From Roseateles oligotrophus (GTDB taxonomy: Bacteria; Pseudomonadota; Gammaproteobacteria; Burkholderiales; Burkholderiaceae_C), in NCBI RefSeq assembly GCF_014204525.1, contig NZ_JACHLP010000001.1, positions 744,001 to 808,000 on the forward strand: DNA of 64,000 bases, in the 5' to 3' direction. A program made the translations under genes and the position numbers. Numbering within the stretch: position 1 is the first letter of the stretch; every line of letters begins with the position of its first letter. The notes under the pieces were generated by a model. It was not told where the DNA came from, searched no databases, and saw only the letters and a list, made by a program, of their open reading frames with translations. Below, piece after piece: positions 54,757-61,506 of this stretch.

Positions 54757-54954
54757 ATGGCTGATTTCTTGTTTTTGGGTCCTCTGCCTGAGGATGGTTT
54801 TCGTTGTGGCGTGTGTGCAGGTCTGGGGTTCGTGCCTGCCGTTGATTCGCGGTCTGAGTGCGGGCCGTTTGAGGGCTGCTTCATGTGTGGCGGTCGGGGC
54901 TACCTTACCCAAGGGGATTTTGAGCCCGTAGAGGCCTTGAATGGCTTGGCCTAG
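54757..54954 (+). CDS. Small zinc-knuckle protein
   Basis: The 65-residue protein has FRCGVCAGLGFVPA and CFMCGGRGYL. These two CxxCxGxG repeats are like the DnaJ zinc-finger and should bind one zinc ion. The ATG has CGGGGG upstream. Such small proteins occur in inovirus genomes next to the replication genes. Function unknown; regulation of translation or replication is possible. Confidence 0.7.
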   Translation: MADFLFLGPLPEDGFRCGVCAGLGFVPAVDSRSECGPFEGCFMCGGRGYLTQGDFEPVEALNGLA

Positions 54955-55024
54955 GGTATGGGTCCGGCCGGACCTGTTTGGCGGTCCTGGCGTGGTTTAC
55001 GGCCCTTCACAGGGCAAAAAGAAA

Positions 55025-55058
55025 GCCCCTTCGAGTGTGTCCAGCACTCAAGGGGCGG
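55025..55058 (+). terminator. Hairpin before the rep gene
   Basis: GCCCCTT(C)GAGTG and CACTCAAGGGGC pair with one bulge around TGTCCAG. No long T-run follows, so it may be a processing or attenuation site separating structural and replication genes. Confidence 0.5.
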
Positions 55059-55085
55059 TGACTAAAGCAAATAAGGGTTGCTCAA

Positions 55086-55961
55086 GTGCGAAAGAATGTA
55101 GCAGGCGTTTGGTTGGAAAGCAAACCGGCCCCCGATGAGTACGTCATGCGTCTGCATGATCTGGGGCATGGCCATAAAGAGGTTGTCATCAGCAGGCCTA
55201 CGATTTGGGTCGAGATGGATCCAGACCATGCGGCTATGTTCGGCGATGACTGGGCAGCAGCTGACGCGCGTGAGCGTGAGCGCACCCGGAAGCTTCGGGA
55301 GGAGGCGAACCGTGAGCGTGCCGCTCGGCGTGCAAAGACGCGTGTGCGGCGTATGGTCAAGGTGATGGGTCTAGATGCGTTGCTGACGCTGACATATCGT
55401 GCAAATCAGACTGACCAAGAGCTGTGCAAGCGCCACATGAAAGAGTTCGTTCGGCGCATGCGTCGGCTCATTCCTGGCTTTCAATACGTGGCGGCTTTTG
55501 AGACCCAAAAGCGAGGTGCTTGGCATGTGCACATGGCCATGCATGCTCTTCCTCATGTGCTGGCGTGGCGGGGGGTCAAGGTCAAGAGTTTTAGCGTTGT
55601 GCGGGCTGTCTGGCGCTCTGTGGTGGGTGATCTGGGCGGGAACATCGACCAGCAGCGCCGCAAGCGGTTTTCTCGGCAGTCGTCGGGGAAGCTGGCGGCC
55701 TACCTGAGCAAATACATGCTCAAGGCATTTCAGGATGGCGACGATTGGTCGAACCGTTACAGCGCCAGTGCTGGTGGTGCGGTGCCTGAGGCTGCGGTTT
55801 TGCGTTTCAGGGCGGCCACCATGGCCGAGCTGATTGGCCTGGCCTTTGATGAGGCTGCTTCTGGTGCTTGCGAGTGCATGACCTGGTTGTCGCGTTGGGG
55901 TGACACCTTTTTTCTATCGACTGAGGCTGAAAACGTTGGGGCAACCTCTCCCCCGGGATGA
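55086..55961 (+). CDS. Rolling-circle replication initiator (HUH Rep)
   Basis: The 291-residue protein starts with GTG; AAGGG stands eight bases upstream. It contains MGLDALLTLTYRANQ (motif 1), GAWHVHMAMHALP near residue 145 (the HUH metal site) and LAAYLSKYMLKAFQD near 205, with two tyrosines four residues apart and a Lys, as in phiX174 A/Phage_GPA-type nickases. It nicks the origin and starts rolling-circle synthesis of the viral strand. An Arg/Glu-rich helix (ARERERTRKLREEANRERAARRAKTRVRR) precedes the catalytic core. Confidence 0.9.
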   Translation: MRKNVAGVWLESKPAPDEYVMRLHDLGHGHKEVVISRPTIWVEMDPDHAAMFGDDWAAADARERERTRKLREEANRERAARRAKTRVRRMVKVMGLDALLTLTYRANQTDQELCKRHMKEFVRRMRRLIPGFQYVAAFETQKRGAWHVHMAMHALPHVLAWRGVKVKSFSVVRAVWRSVVGDLGGNIDQQRRKRFSRQSSGKLAAYLSKYMLKAFQDGDDWSNRYSASAGGAVPEAAVLRFRAATMAELIGLAFDEAASGACECMTWLSRWGDTFFLSTEAENVGATSPPG

Positions 55962-55982
55962 GAAGAAAAGTAAAGAGGGAAT

Positions 55983-56576
55983 ATGGAGATCGGATACGCT
56001 CGGGTTTCGTCGACTGAGCAGGAAACCACGCTGCAGCGCGATGCGCTCAGGCGGGCCAAGGTTCGGCAGGTTGTAGAGGAAAAGCGGAGTTCGATGGTTG
56101 TCCGGCCTGCCCTAGAGGCTATGCTTGATGGCCTCCAGTCCGGTGACGTTGTGGTCGTTTACAAGGTGGACCGCTTCGCCAGGTCCTTGTCAGATTTGCT
56201 CAGGATCTTGGACCGCATAGAACGTGCTGGGGCGTCCTTCCGTAGCCTTACGGAGCCTATCGATACCGCTAACCCGGCCGGTCGCATGATGATGCATCTG
56301 CTGGGCGCCTTCGCCGAATTTGAGCGCAGCATGATCCGTCAGCGGTGCATGGCCGGCCAACTGGCGGCCTGGGAGCGTGGGGTGAAGCTTGGGCGGCGTC
56401 GGGTGCTTACGGCGCGCCAGGAGAAGAATTGCTATCGCAAGTGGCAGACGGGTAAGTACACGATGACGGCCCTGGCTGAGCAGTACGGTTGCCACTTGTC
56501 CAGCATCAAGCGCGTGATACTGCGTGTTGAGAAGCCTGAGTCCTCGGCCGTCGCTTTCAGGATGGGCAAAAAATAG
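55983..56576 (+). CDS. Small serine recombinase (resolvase/invertase type), candidate phage integrase
   Basis: The 197-residue protein begins IGYARVSSTEQETTLQRDAL; the catalytic Ser is in the first ARVSS. It continues VVVYKVDRFARSLSDLLRIL and GRMMMHLLGAFAEFERSMIRQRCMAGQ, the complete resolvase catalytic domain and E helix. A Hin-like helix-turn-helix follows (YTMTALAEQYGCHLSSIKRVI). It is the only recombinase in the prophage and lies next to attR, so it is the likely integrase/excisionase. Inoviruses more often rely on host XerCD or transposases. AGAGGGA precedes the ATG. Confidence 0.92.
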   Translation: MEIGYARVSSTEQETTLQRDALRRAKVRQVVEEKRSSMVVRPALEAMLDGLQSGDVVVVYKVDRFARSLSDLLRILDRIERAGASFRSLTEPIDTANPAGRMMMHLLGAFAEFERSMIRQRCMAGQLAAWERGVKLGRRRVLTARQEKNCYRKWQTGKYTMTALAEQYGCHLSSIKRVILRVEKPESSAVAFRMGKK

Positions 56577-56609
56577 GGGCCTATCGGCCCCCGGGTGTCT
56601 TCTTTTTTC
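56575..56609 (+). terminator. Terminator of the recombinase gene
   Basis: GGGGCC-TATC-GGCCCC is followed by a T-rich tract (TCTTCTTTTTTCT). On the opposite strand this DNA would encode the end of the extended repressor in the circular phage. Confidence 0.7.
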
Positions 56610-56643
56610 TCAGCTTTCGCAGTTTTGTTGTGCGCTGAGTGTG

Positions 56644-56667
56644 GTTCGAAACTAACAGCTTCCGCCA
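56644..56667 (+). repeat. attR: right attachment site of the inovirus prophage
   Basis: It repeats the tRNA-Ser 3' end with two mismatches in the T-stem and an identical 13-base core ACAGCTTCCGCCA at 56655-56667. The bases left of the core are phage-borne. Confidence 0.88.
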
Positions 56668-56671
56668 AATG

Positions 56672-56708
56672 AAAAACCCCAAGTGATGCATTTCACTTGG
56701 GGTTTTTT
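56672..56708 (+). terminator. Original tRNA-Ser terminator, displaced by the prophage
   Basis: AAACCCCAAGTGA and TCACTTGGGGTTT form a long perfect stem around TGCATT, with a T-run. It directly follows attR, where the tRNA terminator would stand in an empty site. Confidence 0.85.
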
Positions 56709-56759
56709 CTTTGGTGGATGGGGATTGGGATTGAGATGCCCGTCATCCGACCGAAGCGC

Positions 56760-57245
56760 TCAAGCACGTCGCGTCGCTCGCCGCCCATGCACCTCGCCCA
56801 CATGGCTGTGGCCAGAGCGCGTGCCCGGCTTGGCCGGCAGCTCCGCCTCCCCCACCGCTTGCACCAGCGCGGCCAGGATGCCGCAGCTGGATGCCTGCTT
56901 ATCGGGCTGACAGCGGGCGCGCAGCTCACGCAGCTCGCGCTCCAGAATCTGCAACTCCGCCATGCGGGCGCGCACATGCTCGATGTGATCGTCCAGCAGG
57001 CGGTTGACCTCGCTGCAGTCCTCGGTCGGCGCGTCGATGAAGCGCAGCAGGGCGCGCACCTCGTCCAGCGCCATGTCCAGGCCGCGGCAGCGACGGATGA
57101 AGACCAGACGCTGCACATGGGCCTCACCGTAGATGCGGTAATTGCTCTCGCTGCGCTCGGGCGCGGGCATCAGGCCCTCGCGCTCGTAAAAACGTATGGT
57201 CTCGATGGCCGTGCCCGAGGCTTGCGCCAGTTCGCCGATTTTCAT
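56760..57245 (-). CDS. cadR: MerR-family Cd(II)/Pb(II)-responsive regulator (CadR/PbrR type)
   Basis: The 161-residue protein starts MKIGELAQASGTAIETIRFYEREGLMPAPERSESNYRIYG, the MerR DNA-binding domain. The metal-binding cysteines are at 77 (PTEDCSEV), 112 (ARCQPD) and 121 (SSCGIL), the spacing of CadR/PbrR. The C-terminal tail has extra His (HSHVGEVHGRR), common in CadR. It diverges from cadA with a MerR-type operator in the 66-base gap. It would distort and activate the cadA promoter when metal binds. Confidence 0.93.
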   Translation of the reverse strand: MKIGELAQASGTAIETIRFYEREGLMPAPERSESNYRIYGEAHVQRLVFIRRCRGLDMALDEVRALLRFIDAPTEDCSEVNRLLDDHIEHVRARMAELQILERELRELRARCQPDKQASSCGILAALVQAVGEAELPAKPGTRSGHSHVGEVHGRRATRRA

Positions 57246-57274
57246 GCTGCGATGGATCTCTTCAAGCTAAGCGC

Positions 57275-57306
57275 TTGACTCTACACCTGCTACAGAGTTT
57301 CCAATA
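57275..57306 (+). promoter_or_regulatory. CadR-type operator/promoter of cadA
   Basis: TTGACT (57275-57280) is the -35 box. The dyad ACTCT...AGAGT (57278-57298) overlaps its 3' end and fills the long spacer, as in MerR-family promoters. The -10 box (about TCCAAT/CCAATA, 57300-57306) is 19-20 bases away. Transcription would start at or within a few bases of the cadA ATG. Confidence 0.7.
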
Positions 57307-57311
57307 TCGAC

Positions 57312-59669
57312 ATGGACAAGACACACCGCCACTCAGACCCTGCTTCGACCCGCGCTTGCGGCGCAAAAAGCCATTGCTGCGGCCCGGCTGCCGCTCTGGC
57401 CAGCAGCCCCATCAGCATCACGGAGCCGCCGGCCGAGCAGGCCGCATCCGCGGGTCCCGAGCTCAAGCGCTTCCGTATCGCGAATATGGACTGCATGTCC
57501 GAGGAGTCGGAGATCCGCCACGCCCTGGCGCCGCTCAGCGGCCTGAGCCAGCTGCGCTTTGACCTCGGCCGCCGCACCGTCTCGCTGGCGGCCGAGCCGG
57601 CCGAGCTGCAAGCGGCCCTGGCCGCCATACGCCGCATCGGCTACAAGCCTGAGGCCCTGACCGAGGGGGCGGAGCAGGACGCGGCGCCCGGCGCGGGCGG
57701 CGGTGCCTGCTCCGGCGGCCATTCACATGCCCATGCTCACGAGCACGACCACGCAACAGCAAAGCCCGCCGCGGCCGTGCCCGCAGCCGCCGGGTTCGGC
57801 TCCGGCCTGCCGCGCCTGCTCGCCGCCCTGGCCCTGGCCGTGGGCGCCGAGGCCCTGGCCTTCTTCGCCCCCGACGCAGCCGTGTTCAAAGGCGCGCAGA
57901 TGGCGCTGGCCGCGGCCGCCATCTTTTTGGCCGGCTTTGCCACCTACCAAAAAGGCTTGATGGCCTTGCGCGTGGGCCGGCTGAACATCAATGCCTTGAT
58001 GACGGTGGCGGTGAGCGGCGCTTTTGTGATCGGTCAGTGGCCGGAAGCCGCCATGGTGATGGCGCTGTACGCCCTGGCCGAGCTGATCGAGGCCCGCGCG
58101 GTGGACCGCGCCCGCAATGCCATCAAGAGCCTGCTGGACCTGGCCCCGCCCGACGCCGAGGTACTACAAGCCGATGGCAGCTGGCTGCGCCAGCCGACCA
58201 GCGCTATCGCCGTGGGCGCCAGCGTGCGCCTGCGCCCGGGCGAGCGGGTGCCGCTGGACGGCATCGTTAGCCAAGGCACGAGCGCCGTGGACCAGGCCCC
58301 GGTGACGGGCGAGAGCGTGCCGGTGGACAAGACCGTGGGCGACGAACTTTACGCCGGCACCATCAACCAGAACGCTGCGCTGGAATTCCGCGTTACCGCC
58401 CTGGCCGGCGACAGCACCCTGGCCCGCGTCATCCACGCGGTGGAAGAAGCGCAGGCCAGCCGCGCCCCCACTCAGCGCTTCGTCGACCGCTTCGCCGCCC
58501 TCTACACCCCGGCCGTCTTTGTGCTGGCCCTGGCCCTGGCCCTGCTGGCGCCCTGGCTGCTGGGCTGGAGCTGGACCCAGTCCGTCTACAAGGCCCTGGT
58601 GCTGCTGGTGATTGCCTGCCCCTGCGCCCTGGTCATCTCCACCCCGGTGACGGTGGTCAGCGGCCTGGCGGCGGCCGCCCGGCGCGGCATCCTGGTCAAG
58701 GGCGGCGTGTACCTGGAGCAGGCCCGCAGCCTCAAGGCCGTGGCTCTGGACAAGACCGGCACCATCACCGAAGGCCGGCCCAAGCTGGTGGCGCAGGAGT
58801 TCTTGCGCGAGGGCGCGCCACAAGCCCCGGCCCTGCAAGCCGCGTTGAGCATTGCCGGCCGCTCCGATCACCCCGTGTCCAAGGCCATCGCCGCGGGCCT
58901 GGCCGATCAGGCGGCGAGCGCCGAGGTGCAGGGCTTTGAGGCCGTCGTCGGCCGCGGCGTGCAGGCCAGCCTGGCCGGCAGCGCCTATGTGCTGGGCAAT
59001 CACCGCTGGATCGAGGAGCGCGGCCATTGCTCGGCCGCACTCGAAGCGCGGCTGCGGCTGCACGAGCAGGCCGGCCGCACGGTGACCCTGCTGGCCGATG
59101 CGCAAGGCGTGCTGGCCTTGTTCGCCGTGGCCGACACCATCAAGCCCTCCAGCAAGACGGCCGTGGCCGAGCTGCAGGCCCTGGGCGTCGCCACCGTGAT
59201 GCTGACCGGCGACAACCAGGCCACGGCCGAGGCCATAGGCGCCGAGGCCGGCATCCGCCAAGTGCGCGGCCAGCTGCTGCCGCAAGACAAGCTGGCCGCC
59301 ATCACCCAGCTGCAGGCCAGCCACGGCCCCACGGCCATGACGGGCGACGGCATCAACGACGCCCCCGCCCTGGCCCGCGCCGACATCGGTTTCGCCATGG
59401 GCGGCGCCGGCACGCACACGGCCATGGAGGCGGCCGATGTGATCGTGATGAACGACGATCTGCAGCGCCTGCCCGAGCTGATCCGGCTCTCACGCCGCAC
59501 CCACGCCGTGCTGTGGCAGAACATCAGCCTGGCGCTGGGCATCAAGGCCGTCTTCCTGGTGGCCGCCGTGCTGGGCAATGCCAGCATGTGGATGGCGGTG
59601 TTCGCCGATATGGGGGCCAGCCTGCTGGTGGTCTTCAACGGCCTGCGGCTCTTGCGCAGCCGGGATTGA
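57312..59669 (+). CDS. cadA: Cd/Pb/Zn-exporting P1B-type ATPase
   Basis: The 785-residue pump has a Cys-rich start (RACGAKSHCCGP) and an HMA-like domain (FRIANMDCMSEESEIRHAL), in which the usual CxxC is CMSE. A His-rich loop (GGHSHAHAHEHDH near residue 140) follows. The membrane motif is IACPCALVIST near residue 435, the phosphorylation site VALDKTGTITEG near 477, and the hinge TGDGINDAPALARADIGFAM near 675. The class is ZntA/CadA, exporting divalent soft metals. The gap to cadR leaves no room for a normal ribosome site before the ATG. Confidence 0.95.
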   Translation: MDKTHRHSDPASTRACGAKSHCCGPAAALASSPISITEPPAEQAASAGPELKRFRIANMDCMSEESEIRHALAPLSGLSQLRFDLGRRTVSLAAEPAELQAALAAIRRIGYKPEALTEGAEQDAAPGAGGGACSGGHSHAHAHEHDHATAKPAAAVPAAAGFGSGLPRLLAALALAVGAEALAFFAPDAAVFKGAQMALAAAAIFLAGFATYQKGLMALRVGRLNINALMTVAVSGAFVIGQWPEAAMVMALYALAELIEARAVDRARNAIKSLLDLAPPDAEVLQADGSWLRQPTSAIAVGASVRLRPGERVPLDGIVSQGTSAVDQAPVTGESVPVDKTVGDELYAGTINQNAALEFRVTALAGDSTLARVIHAVEEAQASRAPTQRFVDRFAALYTPAVFVLALALALLAPWLLGWSWTQSVYKALVLLVIACPCALVISTPVTVVSGLAAAARRGILVKGGVYLEQARSLKAVALDKTGTITEGRPKLVAQEFLREGAPQAPALQAALSIAGRSDHPVSKAIAAGLADQAASAEVQGFEAVVGRGVQASLAGSAYVLGNHRWIEERGHCSAALEARLRLHEQAGRTVTLLADAQGVLALFAVADTIKPSSKTAVAELQALGVATVMLTGDNQATAEAIGAEAGIRQVRGQLLPQDKLAAITQLQASHGPTAMTGDGINDAPALARADIGFAMGGAGTHTAMEAADVIVMNDDLQRLPELIRLSRRTHAVLWQNISLALGIKAVFLVAAVLGNASMWMAVFADMGASLLVVFNGLRLLRSRD

Positions 59670-59718
59670 GTGCCAAGGGGCTCTGTTCCAATACGGGCTC
59701 ACCAACGACAAGGCCGTG

Positions 59719-60381
59719 ATGAAGCGACTGCAGACCGAGATCCAACGCCTTTACCTGACCCTGACGGAGGAGCCCGCGCGGGTGCGAGCCGCCGTGCTGG
59801 AAGTGGCCACCCCCGCCGATTGGGAGGCCTTGGGCCAGGTCTGGCGCGGCGTGCAGGCCGATCTGGCCCTGCCCGCGCCGGCCATCGCGGTCTCGGGCAC
59901 CGACGGCTACCAGCTCTGGTTTTCCTTCGCCCAGGCCTTGCCTGCGGCCCGGGCACTGGCCTTGCTTGAAGGGCTGCGGCAGCGCTATTTGCCCGCCCTG
60001 CCGGCCAAGCGCCTGAAGCTGTGGCCCTCGGAGTCGCCCCTGCTGCCCCCGCCACGCCTGGCCCAAACAGGGCAATGGGCGGCCTTTCTGGCCCCCGATC
60101 TGGCGCCGGTATTTGCCGACGAACCCTGGCTGGACACGCCGCCCAATGAGGAAGGCCAGGCCGATCTGCTGCAGCGCCTGCGCAGCATCAAGGCGGAGGA
60201 ATTGCAGGAGGCCTTGGCGCAGCTTGGTCAGGTCGAGCCGGAGGCCGCGCCCCTGGCGCCGGCGGCAAGCCTGAGCAGCGCCGCCGCAGCGTCCGATCCC
60301 CGCCAGTTCCTGCTGCGGGTGATGAATGATGAATCGCTGGCCATGAGCCTGCGCATCGAGGCGGCCAAGGCCTTGCTCTGA
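59719..60381 (+). CDS. Conserved protein of unknown function
   Basis: The protein is about 220 residues from ATG 59719. I do not recognise a named family. Features are an N-terminal helix (MKRLQTEIQRLYLTL), a central AIAVSGTDGYQLWFSFAQALPAARALALLEGLRQRYL block that faintly recalls the nucleotide-binding strand of archaeo-eukaryotic primases (S-G-x-G-x-x-L-W), a Leu/Pro-rich WPSESPLLPPPRLAQTGQWAAFLAPDLAPVF stretch, and an Ala-rich tail. The primase likeness is weak and could be chance. It follows cadA by 49 bases but has no metal-binding motifs. Confidence 0.6.
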   Translation: MKRLQTEIQRLYLTLTEEPARVRAAVLEVATPADWEALGQVWRGVQADLALPAPAIAVSGTDGYQLWFSFAQALPAARALALLEGLRQRYLPALPAKRLKLWPSESPLLPPPRLAQTGQWAAFLAPDLAPVFADEPWLDTPPNEEGQADLLQRLRSIKAEELQEALAQLGQVEPEAAPLAPAASLSSAAAASDPRQFLLRVMNDESLAMSLRIEAAKALL

Positions 60382-60407
60382 AAAAAAGGCCCGCGGTCAG
60401 CGGGCCC
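60381..60407 (-). terminator. Terminator downstream of the HU gene
   Basis: GGCCCGC-GGTCA-GCGGGCC at 60388-60406, with seven A on its left side, reads leftward as a stem followed by TTTTTTT. It is 84 bases after the HU stop. Confidence 0.7.
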
Positions 60408-60490
60408 TGTCTCCGGTTTGCGGCTGCAGGCATTGGGACCTGGCGCCCATGAGCGCCAGCCAAACTCTTCAGCCCTGCCGCAAAGCGGCC

Positions 60491-60769
60491 TTACTTCGCG
60501 TTGACCGCGTCCTTCAGCGCCTTGCCCGGGGTGAACTTGGGCACGGTCGAGGCGGCAATTTCCAGCACAGCGCCGGTAGAGGGGTTCTTGCCGGTGCGGG
60601 CGGCGCGCTCGCTGACCTTGAAGTTGCCGAAGCCCAGGATGGCGACCGAGTCACCGGCCACCAGGGCCTCGGTGATCGCGCCCAGGGTCGCGTCCAGCGA
60701 CGCAGCTGCGGCAGCGCGGGTCACGCCGGTCTTGTTGGCGATGCTTTCGATCAGTTCACTCTTGTTCAT
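60491..60769 (-). CDS. hup: DNA-binding protein HU
   Basis: The 92-residue nucleoid protein reads MNKSELIESIANKTGVTRAAAAASLDATLGAITEAL, then GDSVAILGFGNFKVSERAARTGKNPSTGAVLEIAAS, the beta-arm that embraces DNA, with the conserved Arg/Asn-Pro tip. The end (VPKFTPGKALKDAVN) is typical of HU-beta. It bends and compacts DNA. It has its own promoter and terminator. Confidence 0.96.
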   Translation of the reverse strand: MNKSELIESIANKTGVTRAAAAASLDATLGAITEALVAGDSVAILGFGNFKVSERAARTGKNPSTGAVLEIAASTVPKFTPGKALKDAVNAK

Positions 60770-60912
60770 TATTTGCTGTTCCAGTGGCTACAAAGAAAAT
60801 CCCGTTGCGGGGGCGGCGATTATGCGCTGCTCCGCGCAAGCGGCCCAAAAACCGTGCCCCCGACGCTGTAACAGCGCTTTTCGGCGGGCATCGCCGCGCG
60901 GCCGCAAGGCCA

Positions 60913-61233
60913 TCAACGCAGCGGTTGGAACATGATCACCGCCATGCCCAGCAGGGCGATGGCGACCCCGGCCACATCCCAGGCCGTGGGGCGGACCTGA
61001 TCGACCAGCCAGAGCCAGGCCAGGGCCACGCAGATGTAGACGCCGCCATAGGCCGCGTAAACCCGGCCGGCCGCGGTCTCGTGCAAGCTCAGCAGCCAGG
61101 CGAACAGCCCCAGGCTGGCGGCGGCTGGCAGCAGCAGCCAGATCGAACGGCCCTGCTTGAGCCAGAGCCAGGGCAGATAACAGCCCACGATCTCGGCCAG
61201 CGCGGTGGCAATGAATAGCAGCAAGGTCTTCAT
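60913..61233 (-). CDS. YnfA/UPF0060 small membrane protein
   Basis: The 106-residue protein has four helices: [72 protein letters not shown] and [15 protein letters not shown]. It matches the YnfA pattern [14 protein letters not shown] and [12 protein letters not shown] exactly. Distantly related to small multidrug resistance pumps; a drug efflux role is reported for a few members only. The start MKTLLL is set by family length. Confidence 0.92.
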   Translation of the reverse strand: MKTLLLFIATALAEIVGCYLPWLWLKQGRSIWLLLPAAASLGLFAWLLSLHETAAGRVYAAYGGVYICVALAWLWLVDQVRPTAWDVAGVAIALLGMAVIMFQPLR

Positions 61234-61379
61234 GCCCGCATTGTGCGGGCGGCCTCCCCCCATCCTTCCAATTGGGGATAGCTGGGGTCAGGTCTTGCTC
61301 GCATGATGGCCAAGCTTGCCTGCGCCCTGCACGGGCAGGCTAGCATCCTCACTCCGCCCACCGCCGCCCACCGGCCAGG

Positions 61380-61475
61380 CTAGGAGTCTGTCGGGCTTGG
61401 GTCGCCGACAGCGGGAATCGGCCCCAGCGAGGCCAGTTTTTGCCGGCGATTCCCAAGTCCGACAGACTCCTCTAG
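61380..61475. repeat. Palindromic intergenic repeat upstream of the double hydrolase gene
   Basis: AGGAGTCTGTCGGGCTTGG (61382-61400) pairs with CCAAGTCCGACAGACTCCT (61453-61471) at 18 of 19 positions. The inner part also pairs (GTCGCC.../GGCGAT) around GCGGGAATCGGCCC. It ends 31 bases before the ATG of the next gene and so lies in its leader or promoter. Confidence 0.72.
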
Positions 61476-61506
61476 CAAACCCACCCATCCAACAGGAGTG
61501 CATCCC

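Larger units (their letters stand above)
49861..56667 (+). mobile_element. Inovirus (filamentous phage) prophage, about 6.8 kb
   Basis: The element is bounded by direct repeats of the tRNA-Ser 3' end; the unit length from core to core is 6794 bases. Gene order is repressor candidate (leftward), then rightward ssDNA-binding protein, a small protein, major coat, minor coat, pIII-like adhesin, DUF2523 minor coat, Zot, a zinc-knuckle protein, Rep and a serine recombinase. All hallmark inovirus modules are present and intact. Codon choice (many GCT, GTT, GGT codons) and lower GC differ plainly from the host genes on both sides. Confidence 0.93.

Noticed and set aside
54503..54931. A GTG-started frame overlapping the zot stop
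   Set aside because: Composition is Arg/Ala-rich without motif; it overlaps the zinc-knuckle gene, which has better features; hairpins suggest a non-coding region.
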